64,000 bases of DNA. It comes from Paenibacillus vini (lineage in GTDB: Bacteria; Bacillota; Bacilli; Paenibacillales; Paenibacillaceae). The stretch lies in the NCBI RefSeq assembly GCF_018403325.1, contig NZ_BOSL01000012.1, positions 62,001-126,000 on the forward strand. Reading direction: 5' to 3'. The notes under the pieces were generated by a model that ran no database searches, was not told the origin of the DNA, and worked only from the letters and a program-made list of their open reading frames with translations. Positions 7,805 to 17,292 of this stretch are shown here, piece by piece. How positions within the stretch are numbered: position 1 is the stretch's first letter; every line of letters starts with the position of its first letter. The translations under genes were made by a program, and so were the position numbers.

Positions 7805-9391
7805 TTACAGAACAGGTAGCTCGACCCAAAAGGTTGCGCCCGTTCCGGCCGTGCTTTGCACGTCGATCCGTCCCCCATGGGCCTGCACAATCGATTGGGA
7901 GATGGAGAGACCGAGGCCTGCGCCTCCCTGTTTGCGTGTACGAGAGATCTCGCTGCGGTAAAAACGCTCGAACACATGCGGAAGGTGCTCTGCCGGTATT
8001 CCCGGGCCATTATCCTGTACGCTTAAGCGTGCCAGATTCTTCGCCGGCATGGTTAAGGTGACCGTGATTGCCCCCTTTGTCGGATCCGTATGCTGGACGG
8101 CATTGTGAAACAAATTCAGAATAACTTGCTTGATTTTATCGCAATCGACCATGCTCTTGATGTCCGGGGTGAGGCTAAAGCTGACTGTACGGTCACCGGC
8201 GAGCATTCGCAGATGGGGCTCCATTTCCTCCACCAGTGTATCGAGGCGGGTTTCGGTACGGTTGACGACCGGCTGACGATCCAGCTTGGCCAGCATCAGC
8301 AGGTCTTCGACCAGCTTCTTCATCCGCTTGGCCTCGCCAAGCATGCTGTTCAGCGCGGCATTCAGCTGCTCCGGCTTGTCGACGGCCCCGCGAAGCAGCA
8401 CTTCCAGAAAGCCGTGAATGGACGTTAGCGGCGTCCGCAGTTCATGCGAGGCATCGGCGATGAAGCGGCGCATCTGCTCCTTGGCTTCCCGCTCGGTTGC
8501 AAAGGAGGTTTGCAGCCGCTCCAGCATGCCGTTAAACGATTTCGCCAGCCGGTCGATTTCGGTTTGACCCAGCGAGGAAGGGAAGCGCCGGTCCAAATTG
8601 CCGGCATCCAGAGCTTCAACCGTGCTGACCATCCGATCAAGCGGATTTAGCGTTTTGCGGAGCACGGGCAGGTACAACATGAGTCCGGCGCCGAGAGCGA
8701 GCAGCGACAGGATAATGAAGATCGAAAGCTGCCGCAGGGCGATCGCTTTTAACGGGGCGGTGGCGATACCCATTTGAATCAGCCGGTCCCAGTCCCAAGG
8801 CCCTTCCGCGGGCCGGAAAACCAGCAGCTGCTCGTTTCCATTGTGATCTTGGGCGATTTTGTAGGCAACGGCCTTTTTATTCTCCCATTGCTTCAGGATG
8901 CTGGCGTATTCTTCTTCGCTCAGTTGCGGAGCCGGGAGGCCGGATTCGTTGGATCGGCTTATAAACTCGCCATCTTTGCTGATCAATGCCAAGGATGTAT
9001 CCGGCAAAAAAAGAAATGGTCCGCGCTCGCCGATGCCGGAGGTATCGGGAAGCCAAGACTGATCGGGAATCCCAGGCGACTCCGACGATGAGGAGCCGTC
9101 CGCAGGCTGCGTCGGTTGGGGCATCGCCGGGGCTGCGGCTTCGTCCCGCACTCTGCGAGCGGGGAATACGTTGCCGTTCATCAGCAACTCTTTAGGAAGA
9201 CTGCGGATTTGGGATAACAGGGTTTCAGCCTGATTGCTGTAAAGGAAGTTTTTCATCACGACAAATTGGACCGTGCCGATCAACAGCAGAAGAAGCGCAA
9301 GAATAAACAGGGAACGGGAGAGCAGCTGGGAACGAAGCGAGCGGGGAAACGCCAGTCTGCGCAGAGCACCGCCCCAATTCTTCAGCTTCAT
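7805..9391 (-). CDS. Membrane sensor histidine kinase (HAMP, HisKA, HATPase)
   Basis: 528 residues. N-terminal membrane helix (about 22-45), a large extracytoplasmic sensor (about 46-225, Pro/Ser-rich in the middle), a second helix (about 226-248), HAMP (about 250-300), HisKA with the phospho-accepting His316 in SHELRTPLTSIHG, and HATPase_c with N-box NLFHNAVQHTD, DNGPGIP and GAGLGLSI. It phosphorylates the response regulator encoded just upstream; the two genes overlap by 4 nt (ATGA), so they are translationally coupled. The stimulus is unknown. Architecture resembles PhoR/WalK-like kinases but lacks a PAS domain. Confidence 0.93.
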   Translation of the reverse strand: MKLKNWGGALRRLAFPRSLRSQLLSRSLFILALLLLLIGTVQFVVMKNFLYSNQAETLLSQIRSLPKELLMNGNVFPARRVRDEAAAPAMPQPTQPADGSSSSESPGIPDQSWLPDTSGIGERGPFLFLPDTSLALISKDGEFISRSNESGLPAPQLSEEEYASILKQWENKKAVAYKIAQDHNGNEQLLVFRPAEGPWDWDRLIQMGIATAPLKAIALRQLSIFIILSLLALGAGLMLYLPVLRKTLNPLDRMVSTVEALDAGNLDRRFPSSLGQTEIDRLAKSFNGMLERLQTSFATEREAKEQMRRFIADASHELRTPLTSIHGFLEVLLRGAVDKPEQLNAALNSMLGEAKRMKKLVEDLLMLAKLDRQPVVNRTETRLDTLVEEMEPHLRMLAGDRTVSFSLTPDIKSMVDCDKIKQVILNLFHNAVQHTDPTKGAITVTLTMPAKNLARLSVQDNGPGIPAEHLPHVFERFYRSEISRTRKQGGAGLGLSISQSIVQAHGGRIDVQSTAGTGATFWVELPVL

Positions 9392-10074
9392 GGCAGATCG
9401 ACGCGATAGCCCGCGCCCCGGAGCGTCCGGATCAACCGATGCTCTTTGTCGTTCAGCTTTTCTCGCAGGGAGCGGATATAAACCTCAACGATATTCTCTT
9501 CGCCGCCGAAATCATAGCCCCACACCTGATCCAGGATCTTGCTCTTGCTTAGCACAATGCCATGGTTGATAACTAAATATTTCAGCAGTTCATATTCGGT
9601 TGGGGATAGTTCCAGGATCCGCTGCTGGTATTGGATTTCTTTACGGCGGTCATCCAGCCGGAACGGACCGAGGGTCACCTCGCTGAACAGGGCGGGGAAC
9701 TGGTTGCGCAGCCGCGCGCCGATCCGGGCGAGCAGTTCCTCGAAGCTGAACGGCTTGACCACGTAATCGTCCGCCCCCGTTGTGAGCCCCTTCACCCGGT
9801 CCTCCACCTCGTCTTTCGCCGTCAGCATAATGATCGCTACGTTGCTAAGATTTTTTTTCAGCAGCCGGCAGACTTCCCAGCCGTCCATTCCCGGCATCAT
9901 CACGTCCAGGACGACGACATGGGGCTGAAACTCGAGAGCGAGATTGACGGCGGTCATGCCGTCGCTTGCAGTCTGAATCTCAAACCCTTCGTTCATAAGT
10001 CCAAGCTCCAAAAATTGAATGATATGAGGTTCATCGTCAACTAACATCACTTTGACGCCTTGTAGATTTTTCAT
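9388..10074 (-). CDS. OmpR/PhoB-family response regulator
   Basis: 228 residues. Receiver domain (about 7-120) with acidic pocket DD at 13-14, phospho-acceptor Asp57 (VVLDVMMPGMDG), Thr in MLTAKDE and Lys in VVKPFSFEEL. The C-terminal winged-helix DNA-binding domain (about 132-226) has the typical ending IRTLRGAGYRVD. It is the first gene of a two-gene operon with its cognate kinase. Target genes cannot be deduced; no obvious direct-repeat binding site was identified nearby. Confidence 0.94.
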   Translation of the reverse strand: MKNLQGVKVMLVDDEPHIIQFLELGLMNEGFEIQTASDGMTAVNLALEFQPHVVVLDVMMPGMDGWEVCRLLKKNLSNVAIIMLTAKDEVEDRVKGLTTGADDYVVKPFSFEELLARIGARLRNQFPALFSEVTLGPFRLDDRRKEIQYQQRILELSPTEYELLKYLVINHGIVLSKSKILDQVWGYDFGGEENIVEVYIRSLREKLNDKEHRLIRTLRGAGYRVDLP

Positions 10075-10213
10075 GTAGAAAGCCTCCAGTACGATTGCCG
10101 ATTATAATTATATTATCCGGGATTACGCTGAATATCGGCTGAACGTCCCCTGAGGGAGACCTGAAATCCTCAGCTTGGCCGGGGGTTTTCTTTGATCCTA
10201 TCACGCTTGACCC

Positions 10214-10243
10214 TTGATTGTGAATCTGGTTCTGGGATATACT
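10214..10243 (+). promoter_or_regulatory. Sigma-A promoter of ppaC
   Basis: TTGATT (10214-10219), 18 nt, TATACT (10238-10243), about 35 nt before the start codon. Confidence 0.6.
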
Positions 10244-10278
10244 TTTCTAAGTTAAATGACGAAAGGGAGAGTAAACAA

Positions 10279-11211
10279 ATGGATAAAGTATTGATTTTCG
10301 GACACAAAAACCCGGACACGGATACGATCTGCTCCGCAATTGCTTATGCCGACCTGAAATCCAAGCTGGGATGGAATGTTGAGCCAGTCGCTTTAGGCGA
10401 GGTCAACGGGGAAACGAAATTTGCGCTCGACCGCTTCGGTTTCCAGGCGCCGCGCGTTATTGAGTCGGCAGCCGGAGAAGTGAAGGACGTTATTTTGGTC
10501 GACCATAATGAACGCCAACAAAGCGTTTCCGATATTGAACAGGTCCGTGTAGCGGAAGTCATCGACCATCACCGGATTGCCAATTTCGAAACCAGCGGCC
10601 CGCTCTATTACCGTGCCGAGCCGGTAGGTTGCACGGCAACGATCCTTAATAAAATGTACAAAGAAAACGGCATCGCCGTTCCCGCAAACATTGCCGGGTT
10701 GATGCTGTCCGCCATCATTTCGGATTCCCTTCTGTTTAAATCTCCAACCTGCACGGAGCAGGATGTTGCCGCTGCTCGTGAACTGGCGGACATCGCCGGT
10801 GTGAACCCTGAAGAATACGGGCTGGACATGCTTAAAGCCGGAGCCGATCTCAGCGACAAGAGCATTGAGCAACTGATTTCCCTGGATGCGAAAGAGTTTG
10901 CCATGGGCAGCGCAAAAGTGGAAATCGCTCAAGTCAATGCGGTTGATGTAAACGACGTATTGGCACGTCAAAGCGAGCTTGAAGCTGCTTTGAACGGCAT
11001 CGTGGACAGCAAAGGTCTGGATCTGTTCCTGTTCGTGGTTACTGACATTTTGAACAACGATTCGGTCGGTTTGGCATTGGGTAAATCGGCTGATGCAGTA
11101 GAAGAAGCCTATGGCGTGAAGCTGGAGAACAACCAAGCGGTATTGAAAGGCGTTGTTTCCCGTAAATCGCAAATCGTGCCTGTACTAACTGATATTTTTA
11201 ACAAACGCTAA
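10279..11211 (+). CDS. ppaC: Manganese-dependent inorganic pyrophosphatase (family II)
   Basis: 310 residues, the usual length. It hydrolyses pyrophosphate to phosphate in the cytoplasm, driving biosynthetic reactions. DHH-family metal-binding motifs are intact: GHKNPDTDT (His9, Asp13, Asp15), VDHNE and DHHRI, and the C-terminal DHHA2 domain carries SRKSQIVP. The frame extends further upstream, but the ATG at 10279 has GGGAG 9 nt before it and starts directly at the conserved N-terminus. Monocistronic, ending at a strong terminator. Confidence 0.96.
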   Translation: MDKVLIFGHKNPDTDTICSAIAYADLKSKLGWNVEPVALGEVNGETKFALDRFGFQAPRVIESAAGEVKDVILVDHNERQQSVSDIEQVRVAEVIDHHRIANFETSGPLYYRAEPVGCTATILNKMYKENGIAVPANIAGLMLSAIISDSLLFKSPTCTEQDVAAARELADIAGVNPEEYGLDMLKAGADLSDKSIEQLISLDAKEFAMGSAKVEIAQVNAVDVNDVLARQSELEAALNGIVDSKGLDLFLFVVTDILNNDSVGLALGKSADAVEEAYGVKLENNQAVLKGVVSRKSQIVPVLTDIFNKR

Positions 11212-11233
11212 TTCAATATCCTGAATTAACAGT

Positions 11234-11283
11234 AAAGAGTCCTGAAGCAACGCCAACGTACGGCAAGCTTCAGGACTCTTTTG
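11234..11283 (+). terminator. Terminator of ppaC
   Basis: AGAGTCCTGAAGC and GCTTCAGGACTCT form a 13-bp stem followed by TTTTG. An A-run on the other side means it could also work in reverse. Confidence 0.85.
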
Positions 11284-11360
11284 TTTATGATAAGTGCTCC
11301 GGACCCGGATGGGCAGAAAGGAAGTCCGGGTCTGGTTCGGATGAAGAATGAGGCGGACGC

Positions 11361-11544
11361 TAACGGACACCAGGGGCCTTAAAAGACCGAAAATGGCCGA
11401 TCTCCAAATCTAACGGACACCACAGCCGTTAAGTTGACCAAAAGACGCTGTGAAAGGCTTATTTCCGAAGAATAAGGTCCCTCATGTCCGTTAAATTGCC
11501 GAGATCACTAAAATGTGGCTAATAAGGTCTCCTGTGTCCGTTAA
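11361..11544. repeat. Four-copy TAACGGACA intergenic repeat (two direct, two inverted)
   Basis: TAACGGACAC occurs at 11361-11370 and 11411-11420, and its complement TGTCCGTTAA at 11485-11494 and 11535-11544. Each copy is extended by a less conserved flank (AAGG-C-CCT before TGTCCGTTA in one orientation). Each pair is spaced 50 nt and the pairs face each other. No ORF of coding character covers it. Function is unknown. Confidence 0.8.
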
Positions 11545-11640
11545 AGTTCAACAAGACGCCGGTCCGATAGCAAGCCCCAGCCCACTACACAAGCTGCATT
11601 ACTGAAATGGATCTTAGGGGCAAACTGCCCCTGCATCTGC

Positions 11641-11757
11641 ACTAGAACTACCAGCACCAGTACCAGCACCAGCACCAGCACCAGCACCAGCACCAGTACC
11701 AGTACCAGAACTAGCACTAGCACTAGCACCAGCACCGCATCAGCACTGCATCAGCAT
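11641..11757. repeat. Degenerate hexanucleotide tandem repeat (CAGCAC/CAGTAC)
   Basis: About 115 nt of near-perfect CAGCAC units, grading into CTAGCA and GCATCAGCA variants at the right end. It lies 10 nt downstream of the MFS gene stop. The long Leu-Val ORF on the minus strand is a by-product of the repeat. It is likely prone to slippage and so length-variable between strains. Confidence 0.85.
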
Positions 11758-11767
11758 CTACAAATGC

Positions 11768-13033
11768 CTACGCGCCCTCAGGCTCCTCTGTACCTGGAAC
11801 CGGGATAGGGGCGGCTTTATGTTTAAAGATAGGGACAAGGATGACCGCGCCGATCAGCATGACGATTCCGGAGAACGTATAGATGCTCACGAGAGGGAAC
11901 AGCTTTTTGAGTACGCCGGACAGCGACATCATGACGACCATCATGCCCATGAACATCGGACTGAGCACCCCGTTTACGCGGCCGACATAGGATTGCTCCG
12001 TCGATTGCAGGATCAGGGTATTGATTCCGATTTGGATACAAGGGAAGGTAAGTCCGTTTAAGAACTGCAATACCAAGGTTAATGGTATGCTGGTGGAGAA
12101 GCCCATGCCAGCGATGCACACGGCGCTGACGGCCATACCGAACGCAAGCAGCACCTGCGGCTTCACCTTTTTGGACAGCGTCATAATCAGGCCTCCGCCG
12201 ATCAGCATGGCGACGCCGTTGACCATAAGAAGAAACTGCAGGAATTCTTTTGGCTGTCCAAGCCGTTCCGTTACGACGAACAATCCAAGCGTCTGAATGG
12301 TACCTACGGAAAAACCGGCAATGGCGAATGTCGCGCCGAGTACCCGCAGTACAGGGCTGCGCCAGACATAACGGAAGCCGTCAGCCAGCTCCTGTCTCAG
12401 TTTCGACGTCCGCTCCGTTTTCGTTTCTTGCTCTTCGTCGGCGGGAAGCCGGAACAAGACGATGGCGGAGAGAAGGAAGGCAACGCCCATCACGCCGATT
12501 GAGATATGGATTCCGAACTGGTGATAGGCAAAAATGCCGAGCGTCGGGCCGAGCACCATGAAAATGGCGACCAGGGATTGGAACAAGGCCATGCCCTGCT
12601 GCAGCTTATCCGGATGAACATGCTGCTTGAACAGCTTCATGACGGAAGGCTGCGAGAACTGTGACAGGATTGCCGAAATAAAGGTGGCGAAATAAACGGC
12701 CTCCCAAGACTCGTATAACAACGTCAATAAAACGGCGAATACGGATACTGCGGATAGGAAGTCGCACCAGATCATCGTTCGCTTCGGCTTCCAGCGGTCG
12801 GCGAAAGCGCCTCCGATGAAGGAGAATACGAAGATCGGAGCGAATTCAACTACGGAAATCAGTGAAATGGCCAAGGGGTCATTGTTCGTCTTGTCGGTTA
12901 CGAACATCAAAATCGCGAAGTTGCGGACCCAGATCCCGATCTGCAAAAAGATGTTTGAAATCAGAATGGTCTGGTAGAAACGGTTCCGGAACAAACTCGT
13001 GTTCGCGGGCGAAGCATGTGCTTGAATGGACAT
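11768..13033 (-). CDS. MFS transporter (drug-efflux type, 12 helices)
   Basis: 421 residues with about 12 hydrophobic helices and the MFS loop motif GGAFADRWKPKRTM between helices 2 and 3. It resembles the MFS_3/enterobactin-exporter-like group of Gram-positive efflux proteins with a long central loop (about 198-212, charged). Substrate unknown; proton-driven export is inferred from family. Three closely spaced starts exist (GTG 13042, ATG 13039, ATG 13033). The ATG at 13033 is chosen because GAGGTG lies 6 nt before it. Its stop codon is immediately followed by a tandem hexanucleotide repeat, and no terminator is seen. Confidence 0.88.
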   Translation of the reverse strand: MSIQAHASPANTSLFRNRFYQTILISNIFLQIGIWVRNFAILMFVTDKTNNDPLAISLISVVEFAPIFVFSFIGGAFADRWKPKRTMIWCDFLSAVSVFAVLLTLLYESWEAVYFATFISAILSQFSQPSVMKLFKQHVHPDKLQQGMALFQSLVAIFMVLGPTLGIFAYHQFGIHISIGVMGVAFLLSAIVLFRLPADEEQETKTERTSKLRQELADGFRYVWRSPVLRVLGATFAIAGFSVGTIQTLGLFVVTERLGQPKEFLQFLLMVNGVAMLIGGGLIMTLSKKVKPQVLLAFGMAVSAVCIAGMGFSTSIPLTLVLQFLNGLTFPCIQIGINTLILQSTEQSYVGRVNGVLSPMFMGMMVVMMSLSGVLKKLFPLVSIYTFSGIVMLIGAVILVPIFKHKAAPIPVPGTEEPEGA

Positions 13034-13193
13034 CAACATCACCTCAATATGGTTTTCTCTCTAATAGAAACGGGTCCAGCAGGCGAAAAATTCCCATACT
13101 AAAGATTACTTGATTAGGGCGGCTATGAAAAGGGAAATGTTAAGTATAATTATTTCAGGTTTTTTCCGCTTTTCCGGCAAACCATATTTCAAA

Positions 13194-13222
13194 TTGACTT
13201 TTAAATTAATGTTTGTTATTAC
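13194..13222 (+). promoter_or_regulatory. Sigma-A promoter of the hybrid histidine kinase
   Basis: TTGACT (13194-13199), 17 nt, TATTAC (13217-13222), in the AT-rich region between two divergent genes. The predicted 5' untranslated region is about 110 nt. Confidence 0.6.
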
Positions 13223-13341
13223 AAAAGGAAACGATTCATTTGTGAGCAAATCGTGAATTTTTTAACAACTTATTTGAAGAATTGCAGGTTCCTTCCGAAT
13301 TAACTTTACTACTATCATGTATCATGGGACGGAGGCTTGTT

Positions 13342-15564
13342 ATGAATATGGATTGGAACCAGTTTATTCTTGGTCATATGGATGATCTGGTATATTGCTG
13401 CGATTTAGAAGGAACGGGCTTGTATTGTTCCGATTCGGTAACACACTGGCTTGGTTATGTCCCCGAGGAACTAATTGGTGTGAAGTTTTCGGAGTGGTGT
13501 CATCCCGAGGATATCCATGTTCCCCTCAGCAAGGATTTGCTGCGCCATCATAGGAGTATCGTCGAGCTTAGACTCAAGAGCAAAGAAGGCCATTATCTTT
13601 GGTTTGAATTTTCTCTGCGTTTGGCGGATGCAGGACAACCGAATTCTAAGATTCTGGCGATTGGCCGTGAAATCTCCAAGCGGAAGTACGATGAACTGAT
13701 GTTGGAAGAAACGATGCGAATTGCCCGGATCGGAAGCTGGGAATGGAATGTGGCGGAAGATCGGGTCGCTTTGTTCGATCAGCTATATCCTATGTTCGGT
13801 ATCGAAAAGAAAGAGGAGCGAATGTCTCCGACCGATGCATTGCAACTGCTGCATCCCTCCGAAAGGGAACGGCTGGTTGAGACAGTCGCCAAAGCCATGG
13901 ATGTGGGGAACTTTGATTTTGAGTTCCAGCATGAATTTCAGCCTGGGGATTTTCAATACCTGCATATTCGCGGGATCGTAACTTATGACGAGGATGGACA
14001 ACCCTTAAAAATAAGCGGAACCGTACAGGATATCAGCGAACGGAAACTAGTGGAACGCAAGCTTCAGGAAACGGTCGAAAGATACAATTCCCTTAAGAAG
14101 TACAACCACGACGCCGTATTTTCACTGGATTTAAACGGTCATATTATCAATACCAATGTAATGGCTGAAAAATTAACAGGCTATAAAATCCCGCAAATGA
14201 CCGGTAAACGATTCTCCATGTTTATTGAGGAGCGACATTTGCAAAATATTTTGTCCGCATCGATTACGGATGCTACGATCGAAAAAGGAATCGACAAAAT
14301 CAAGACGAAGGACGGCACAGAGACCGAAGTTTTGACTACGATTGCCCCGATCATCATCAACCAGAAGAACGCGGGCTTTTATATCATCGCCAAAGATATA
14401 AGCGAACAGAAAAAGCTGCTTATTGCGAAGGAAGCCGCCGAAAGCACGAATAAGGCCAAAAGCGAATTTCTCGCCATGATGAGCCATGAAATCCGCACTC
14501 CGATGAACGGCGTGATCGGTATGACCGATTTGATGCTTGAAACGACTGAAGTATCGGATACTCAGCGGGAGTACCTGGACATTATCCGCAAGAGCGGCGA
14601 TACGCTGCTGGCTATCATTAACGATATACTTGATTTTGCAAAAATAGAATCCGGTAAGGCAGAGCTGCATGAGGAGTTGATTGATCTCCGGAAGGCCATT
14701 TCGGAGACGCTGGATATTTTGATGGCCCGGGCAAACAAAAAAGGACTTACCTTAAACTATTTCGTCAGCCCGGACATTCCCGGCATGCTGTTCGGCGACC
14801 GAGAGCGCTTAAAGCAAATTCTGCTTAACCTGGTTGGGAACTCCGTGAAATTCACCTATTCGGGCGGAGTAACGGTCAGCGTAAACCGTCTTCCCAGCGA
14901 TAATAATTTGATCCGTCTGCGTTTTAAGGTCTCGGATACCGGCATTGGTATTCCAAGGGAGAAGATCCCGCTGTTGTTCGAACCTTTTTCCCAACTGGAT
15001 CATTTCATGACCCGCCGTTATGAAGGGACCGGACTTGGACTTGCCATCACCAAAAAGCTGGTCGGGCTGATGGACGGGGAAATATGGGTAGAGCCTCAGG
15101 ATGGCCCCGGGGCGACCTTTATATTTGATATCAGTCTTAAAGGAAACACGAACAAGATTGACTGCCAGGTGGAGGGCGGAGAGGAGCAGCCGCCTGGCCG
15201 CAAGCTCCATATTCTGATCGCGGAAGATAATGAAATTAATCAAATCGTCCTCCAGAAGATGCTTGAAAAGCTGGGGCACTCCACCCGCATTGTGAGAAAC
15301 GGGAAGGAGGTCATCCAGACGATTGCCTATGAATCGTTCGATATGATCTTCATGGATGTGCATATGCCGGAGATGAACGGGCTTGAGGCGACCGAGGTCA
15401 TTAAGAGCACGGTTCCGCCGGAGAAATGTCCGGTCATTGTGGCGGTGACGGCCAACGCATTAAAGGGCGACAGGGAGAACTGTCTGAAGGCCGGGATGGA
15501 TGATTATCTCAGCAAGCCGATTAAGAACTCGAGAGTGGCTGAAGTGATCAGTAAATACTTTTAA
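13342..15564 (+). CDS. Soluble hybrid histidine kinase: three PAS, HisKA, HATPase, receiver
   Basis: 740 residues with no membrane helix, so probably cytoplasmic. Three PAS/PAC modules (about 5-120, 125-245, 250-370), HisKA with His382 in MMSHEIRTPMNGVIGM, HATPase_c (NLVGNSVKF, DTGIGIP, GTGLGLAI), and a C-terminal receiver with phospho-acceptor Asp672 (FMDVHMPEMNG) and SKPIKNS. No HPt domain or partner regulator is encoded nearby, so its phosphorelay partners lie elsewhere. The ATG at 13342 has GGAGG 6 nt before it; a longer upstream frame exists but lacks a ribosome site. The PAS domains suggest sensing of redox, a small ligand or light; no cofactor-binding residues could be assigned. Confidence 0.93.
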   Translation: MNMDWNQFILGHMDDLVYCCDLEGTGLYCSDSVTHWLGYVPEELIGVKFSEWCHPEDIHVPLSKDLLRHHRSIVELRLKSKEGHYLWFEFSLRLADAGQPNSKILAIGREISKRKYDELMLEETMRIARIGSWEWNVAEDRVALFDQLYPMFGIEKKEERMSPTDALQLLHPSERERLVETVAKAMDVGNFDFEFQHEFQPGDFQYLHIRGIVTYDEDGQPLKISGTVQDISERKLVERKLQETVERYNSLKKYNHDAVFSLDLNGHIINTNVMAEKLTGYKIPQMTGKRFSMFIEERHLQNILSASITDATIEKGIDKIKTKDGTETEVLTTIAPIIINQKNAGFYIIAKDISEQKKLLIAKEAAESTNKAKSEFLAMMSHEIRTPMNGVIGMTDLMLETTEVSDTQREYLDIIRKSGDTLLAIINDILDFAKIESGKAELHEELIDLRKAISETLDILMARANKKGLTLNYFVSPDIPGMLFGDRERLKQILLNLVGNSVKFTYSGGVTVSVNRLPSDNNLIRLRFKVSDTGIGIPREKIPLLFEPFSQLDHFMTRRYEGTGLGLAITKKLVGLMDGEIWVEPQDGPGATFIFDISLKGNTNKIDCQVEGGEEQPPGRKLHILIAEDNEINQIVLQKMLEKLGHSTRIVRNGKEVIQTIAYESFDMIFMDVHMPEMNGLEATEVIKSTVPPEKCPVIVAVTANALKGDRENCLKAGMDDYLSKPIKNSRVAEVISKYF

Positions 15565-15628
15565 TTTGAGAGAATATACAAGCATAATTCAGTAAATAAA
15601 AGTATCGTTACGATGATAACGCTTTTAC

Positions 15629-15665
15629 GGGCCGGTGACCTCATTGAGGTCATCAGGCCTTTTTT
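15629..15665 (+). terminator. Terminator of the hybrid kinase gene
   Basis: GGCC-GG-TGACCTC / GAGGTCA-TCA-GGCC stem followed by six T. Confidence 0.85.
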
Positions 15666-15748
15666 CATATAATCAAGACCGTGAGCGTTGCACCGGACCT
15701 GTTTTACTGATAGATATCCATGGATTGATTAGAAGGAGGAATACTTCA

Positions 15749-17185
15749 TTGTTAAAACTAAATAACTCCGCAGGCTGGTTCTCGAATACGCGAACCGACG
15801 TGTTGTCCAGCCTGACGGTGGCCTTTGCGCTGATTCCCGAAGCGATAGCCTTTTCCATCCTGGCCGGGGTGAGCCCGATGGTCGGCCTTTATGCCTCGTT
15901 TTGCATCGCTGTCGTAATTTCTTTTGCGGGAGGACGTCCGGGTATGATCTCGGCGGCTACGGGAGCCATGGCTTTGCTGATGGGCGGCCTGGTCAGGGAT
16001 CATGGGATCGAGTATTTATTCGTGGCGACGATCTTGGCCGGTATATTACAAATCGTGATGGGCCAGCTTAAACTCGGAAAATGGATCAGCTTTCTGCCGC
16101 ACTCGGTCATGACCGGCTTCGTCAATGCTTTGGCCATTCTGATTTTCATGGCGCAATTAAGTCATTTTTCTGGCCAGGGATGGCTGATGTACGGTCTTGT
16201 TGCGCTTACGCTGGCGATCATTTATATAATTCCCCGCTTCACCAAGGCAGTGCCCTCGGCACTCGTTGCTATCATCATCGTTTCGATTCTGAGCATTTCG
16301 CTGCATCTGGATGTCAAAACGGTCGGCGATATGGGGGCGATTACGAGCTCTTTGCCGGTCTTTCACTTGCCTGACGTCGTTTTGTCCTGGGATATGCTGA
16401 AGACGATTTTTCCAGTTTCTTTATCCTTGGCGGTAGTAGGTTTACTGGAATCCTTGATGACGGCGACGCTTATCGACGATATCACCAACACGACCAGCGA
16501 TAAGAATCGGGAGATGAAAGGGCAAGGCTTGGCCAATATCGTGACCGGGTTTTTCGGCGGAATGGCGGGCTGCGCCATGATCGGCCAATCGATGGTCAAT
16601 ATGAAATCCGGCGGCCGCACCCGGCTGTCGACACTGGTTTCCGGTGTCGGTTTGCTCTTCCTTATCATTGTGCTGGGCGGAGTCGTCAAACAAATTCCTA
16701 TGGCCGCTTTGGTCGGAGTTATGTTTATGGTATGTATCGGAACGTTTGAATGGGATTCCCTCCGGTCGCTGCATAAAATTCCGAAGTCCGATGCCCTGGT
16801 TATGATCGTAACGGTAGTTACCGTAGTGGCTACGAGTAACCTGTCCATCGGTGTGGGAATCGGCGTACTGTTGAGCGCGCTGGTGTTCGCTTGGAAAATA
16901 GCCAGAATCCGCATTATGCATGAAGAAGCCGATGAGGTTAGAACTTATCGGGTATCAGGACAGATGTTCTTCGGAACTGTCACGAATTTCTTGAGCGAGT
17001 TCGATCCGGCCAACGATCCCGAGAAGATCGTAATCGACTTTTCCAAGTCTCATGTATGGGATCATTCCGCGGCAAACGCGATTTCGAAAGTCATCTTCAA
17101 ATACCGGCAGGTGAATAAAGAAGTAGTTATTACCGGGTTGAATGAGGAAAGCACGCGTCTCGTCGAGCGGATGGGATTATCTTAG
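15749..17185 (+). CDS. SulP-family anion transporter with STAS domain (TTG start)
   Basis: 478 residues. A membrane domain of about 10-12 helices (about 20-375) with the SulP signature region VAFALIPEAIAFSILAG near the N-terminus is followed by a cytoplasmic STAS domain (about 390-478, FSKSHVWDHSAANAI). SulP proteins carry sulfate, bicarbonate or other anions, usually with Na+ or H+; short bacterial members with this spacing include BicA-like transporters. Substrate not predictable here. The TTG at 15749 is chosen because AAGGAGG lies 9 nt before it; the upstream extension passes through the preceding terminator and is not credible. Confidence 0.9.
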   Translation: MLKLNNSAGWFSNTRTDVLSSLTVAFALIPEAIAFSILAGVSPMVGLYASFCIAVVISFAGGRPGMISAATGAMALLMGGLVRDHGIEYLFVATILAGILQIVMGQLKLGKWISFLPHSVMTGFVNALAILIFMAQLSHFSGQGWLMYGLVALTLAIIYIIPRFTKAVPSALVAIIIVSILSISLHLDVKTVGDMGAITSSLPVFHLPDVVLSWDMLKTIFPVSLSLAVVGLLESLMTATLIDDITNTTSDKNREMKGQGLANIVTGFFGGMAGCAMIGQSMVNMKSGGRTRLSTLVSGVGLLFLIIVLGGVVKQIPMAALVGVMFMVCIGTFEWDSLRSLHKIPKSDALVMIVTVVTVVATSNLSIGVGIGVLLSALVFAWKIARIRIMHEEADEVRTYRVSGQMFFGTVTNFLSEFDPANDPEKIVIDFSKSHVWDHSAANAISKVIFKYRQVNKEVVITGLNEESTRLVERMGLS

Positions 17186-17207
17186 AATAAGACACTCAGA
17201 AAAAAAA

Positions 17208-17249
17208 CTCCTTAGATCAGCACGCAAATAGCTGTTTAAGGAGGTTTTT
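17208..17249 (+). terminator. Terminator of the SulP gene
   Basis: CTCCTTA/TAAGGAG stem with inner CAGC/GCTG pairing, followed by GTTTTTG. Confidence 0.75.
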
Positions 17250-17292
17250 GAGTTGTAACTATGGATTCAGCGGATGAAGCTGCCGATACCGC

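Noticed and set aside
10393-11172. 259-codon ORF antisense to ppaC
   Set aside because: Antisense to an enzyme with all catalytic motifs; no supporting features.
11541-11735. Leu-Val repeat ORF on the minus strand
   Set aside because: Translation of the hexanucleotide repeat; no ribosome site and no family resemblance.
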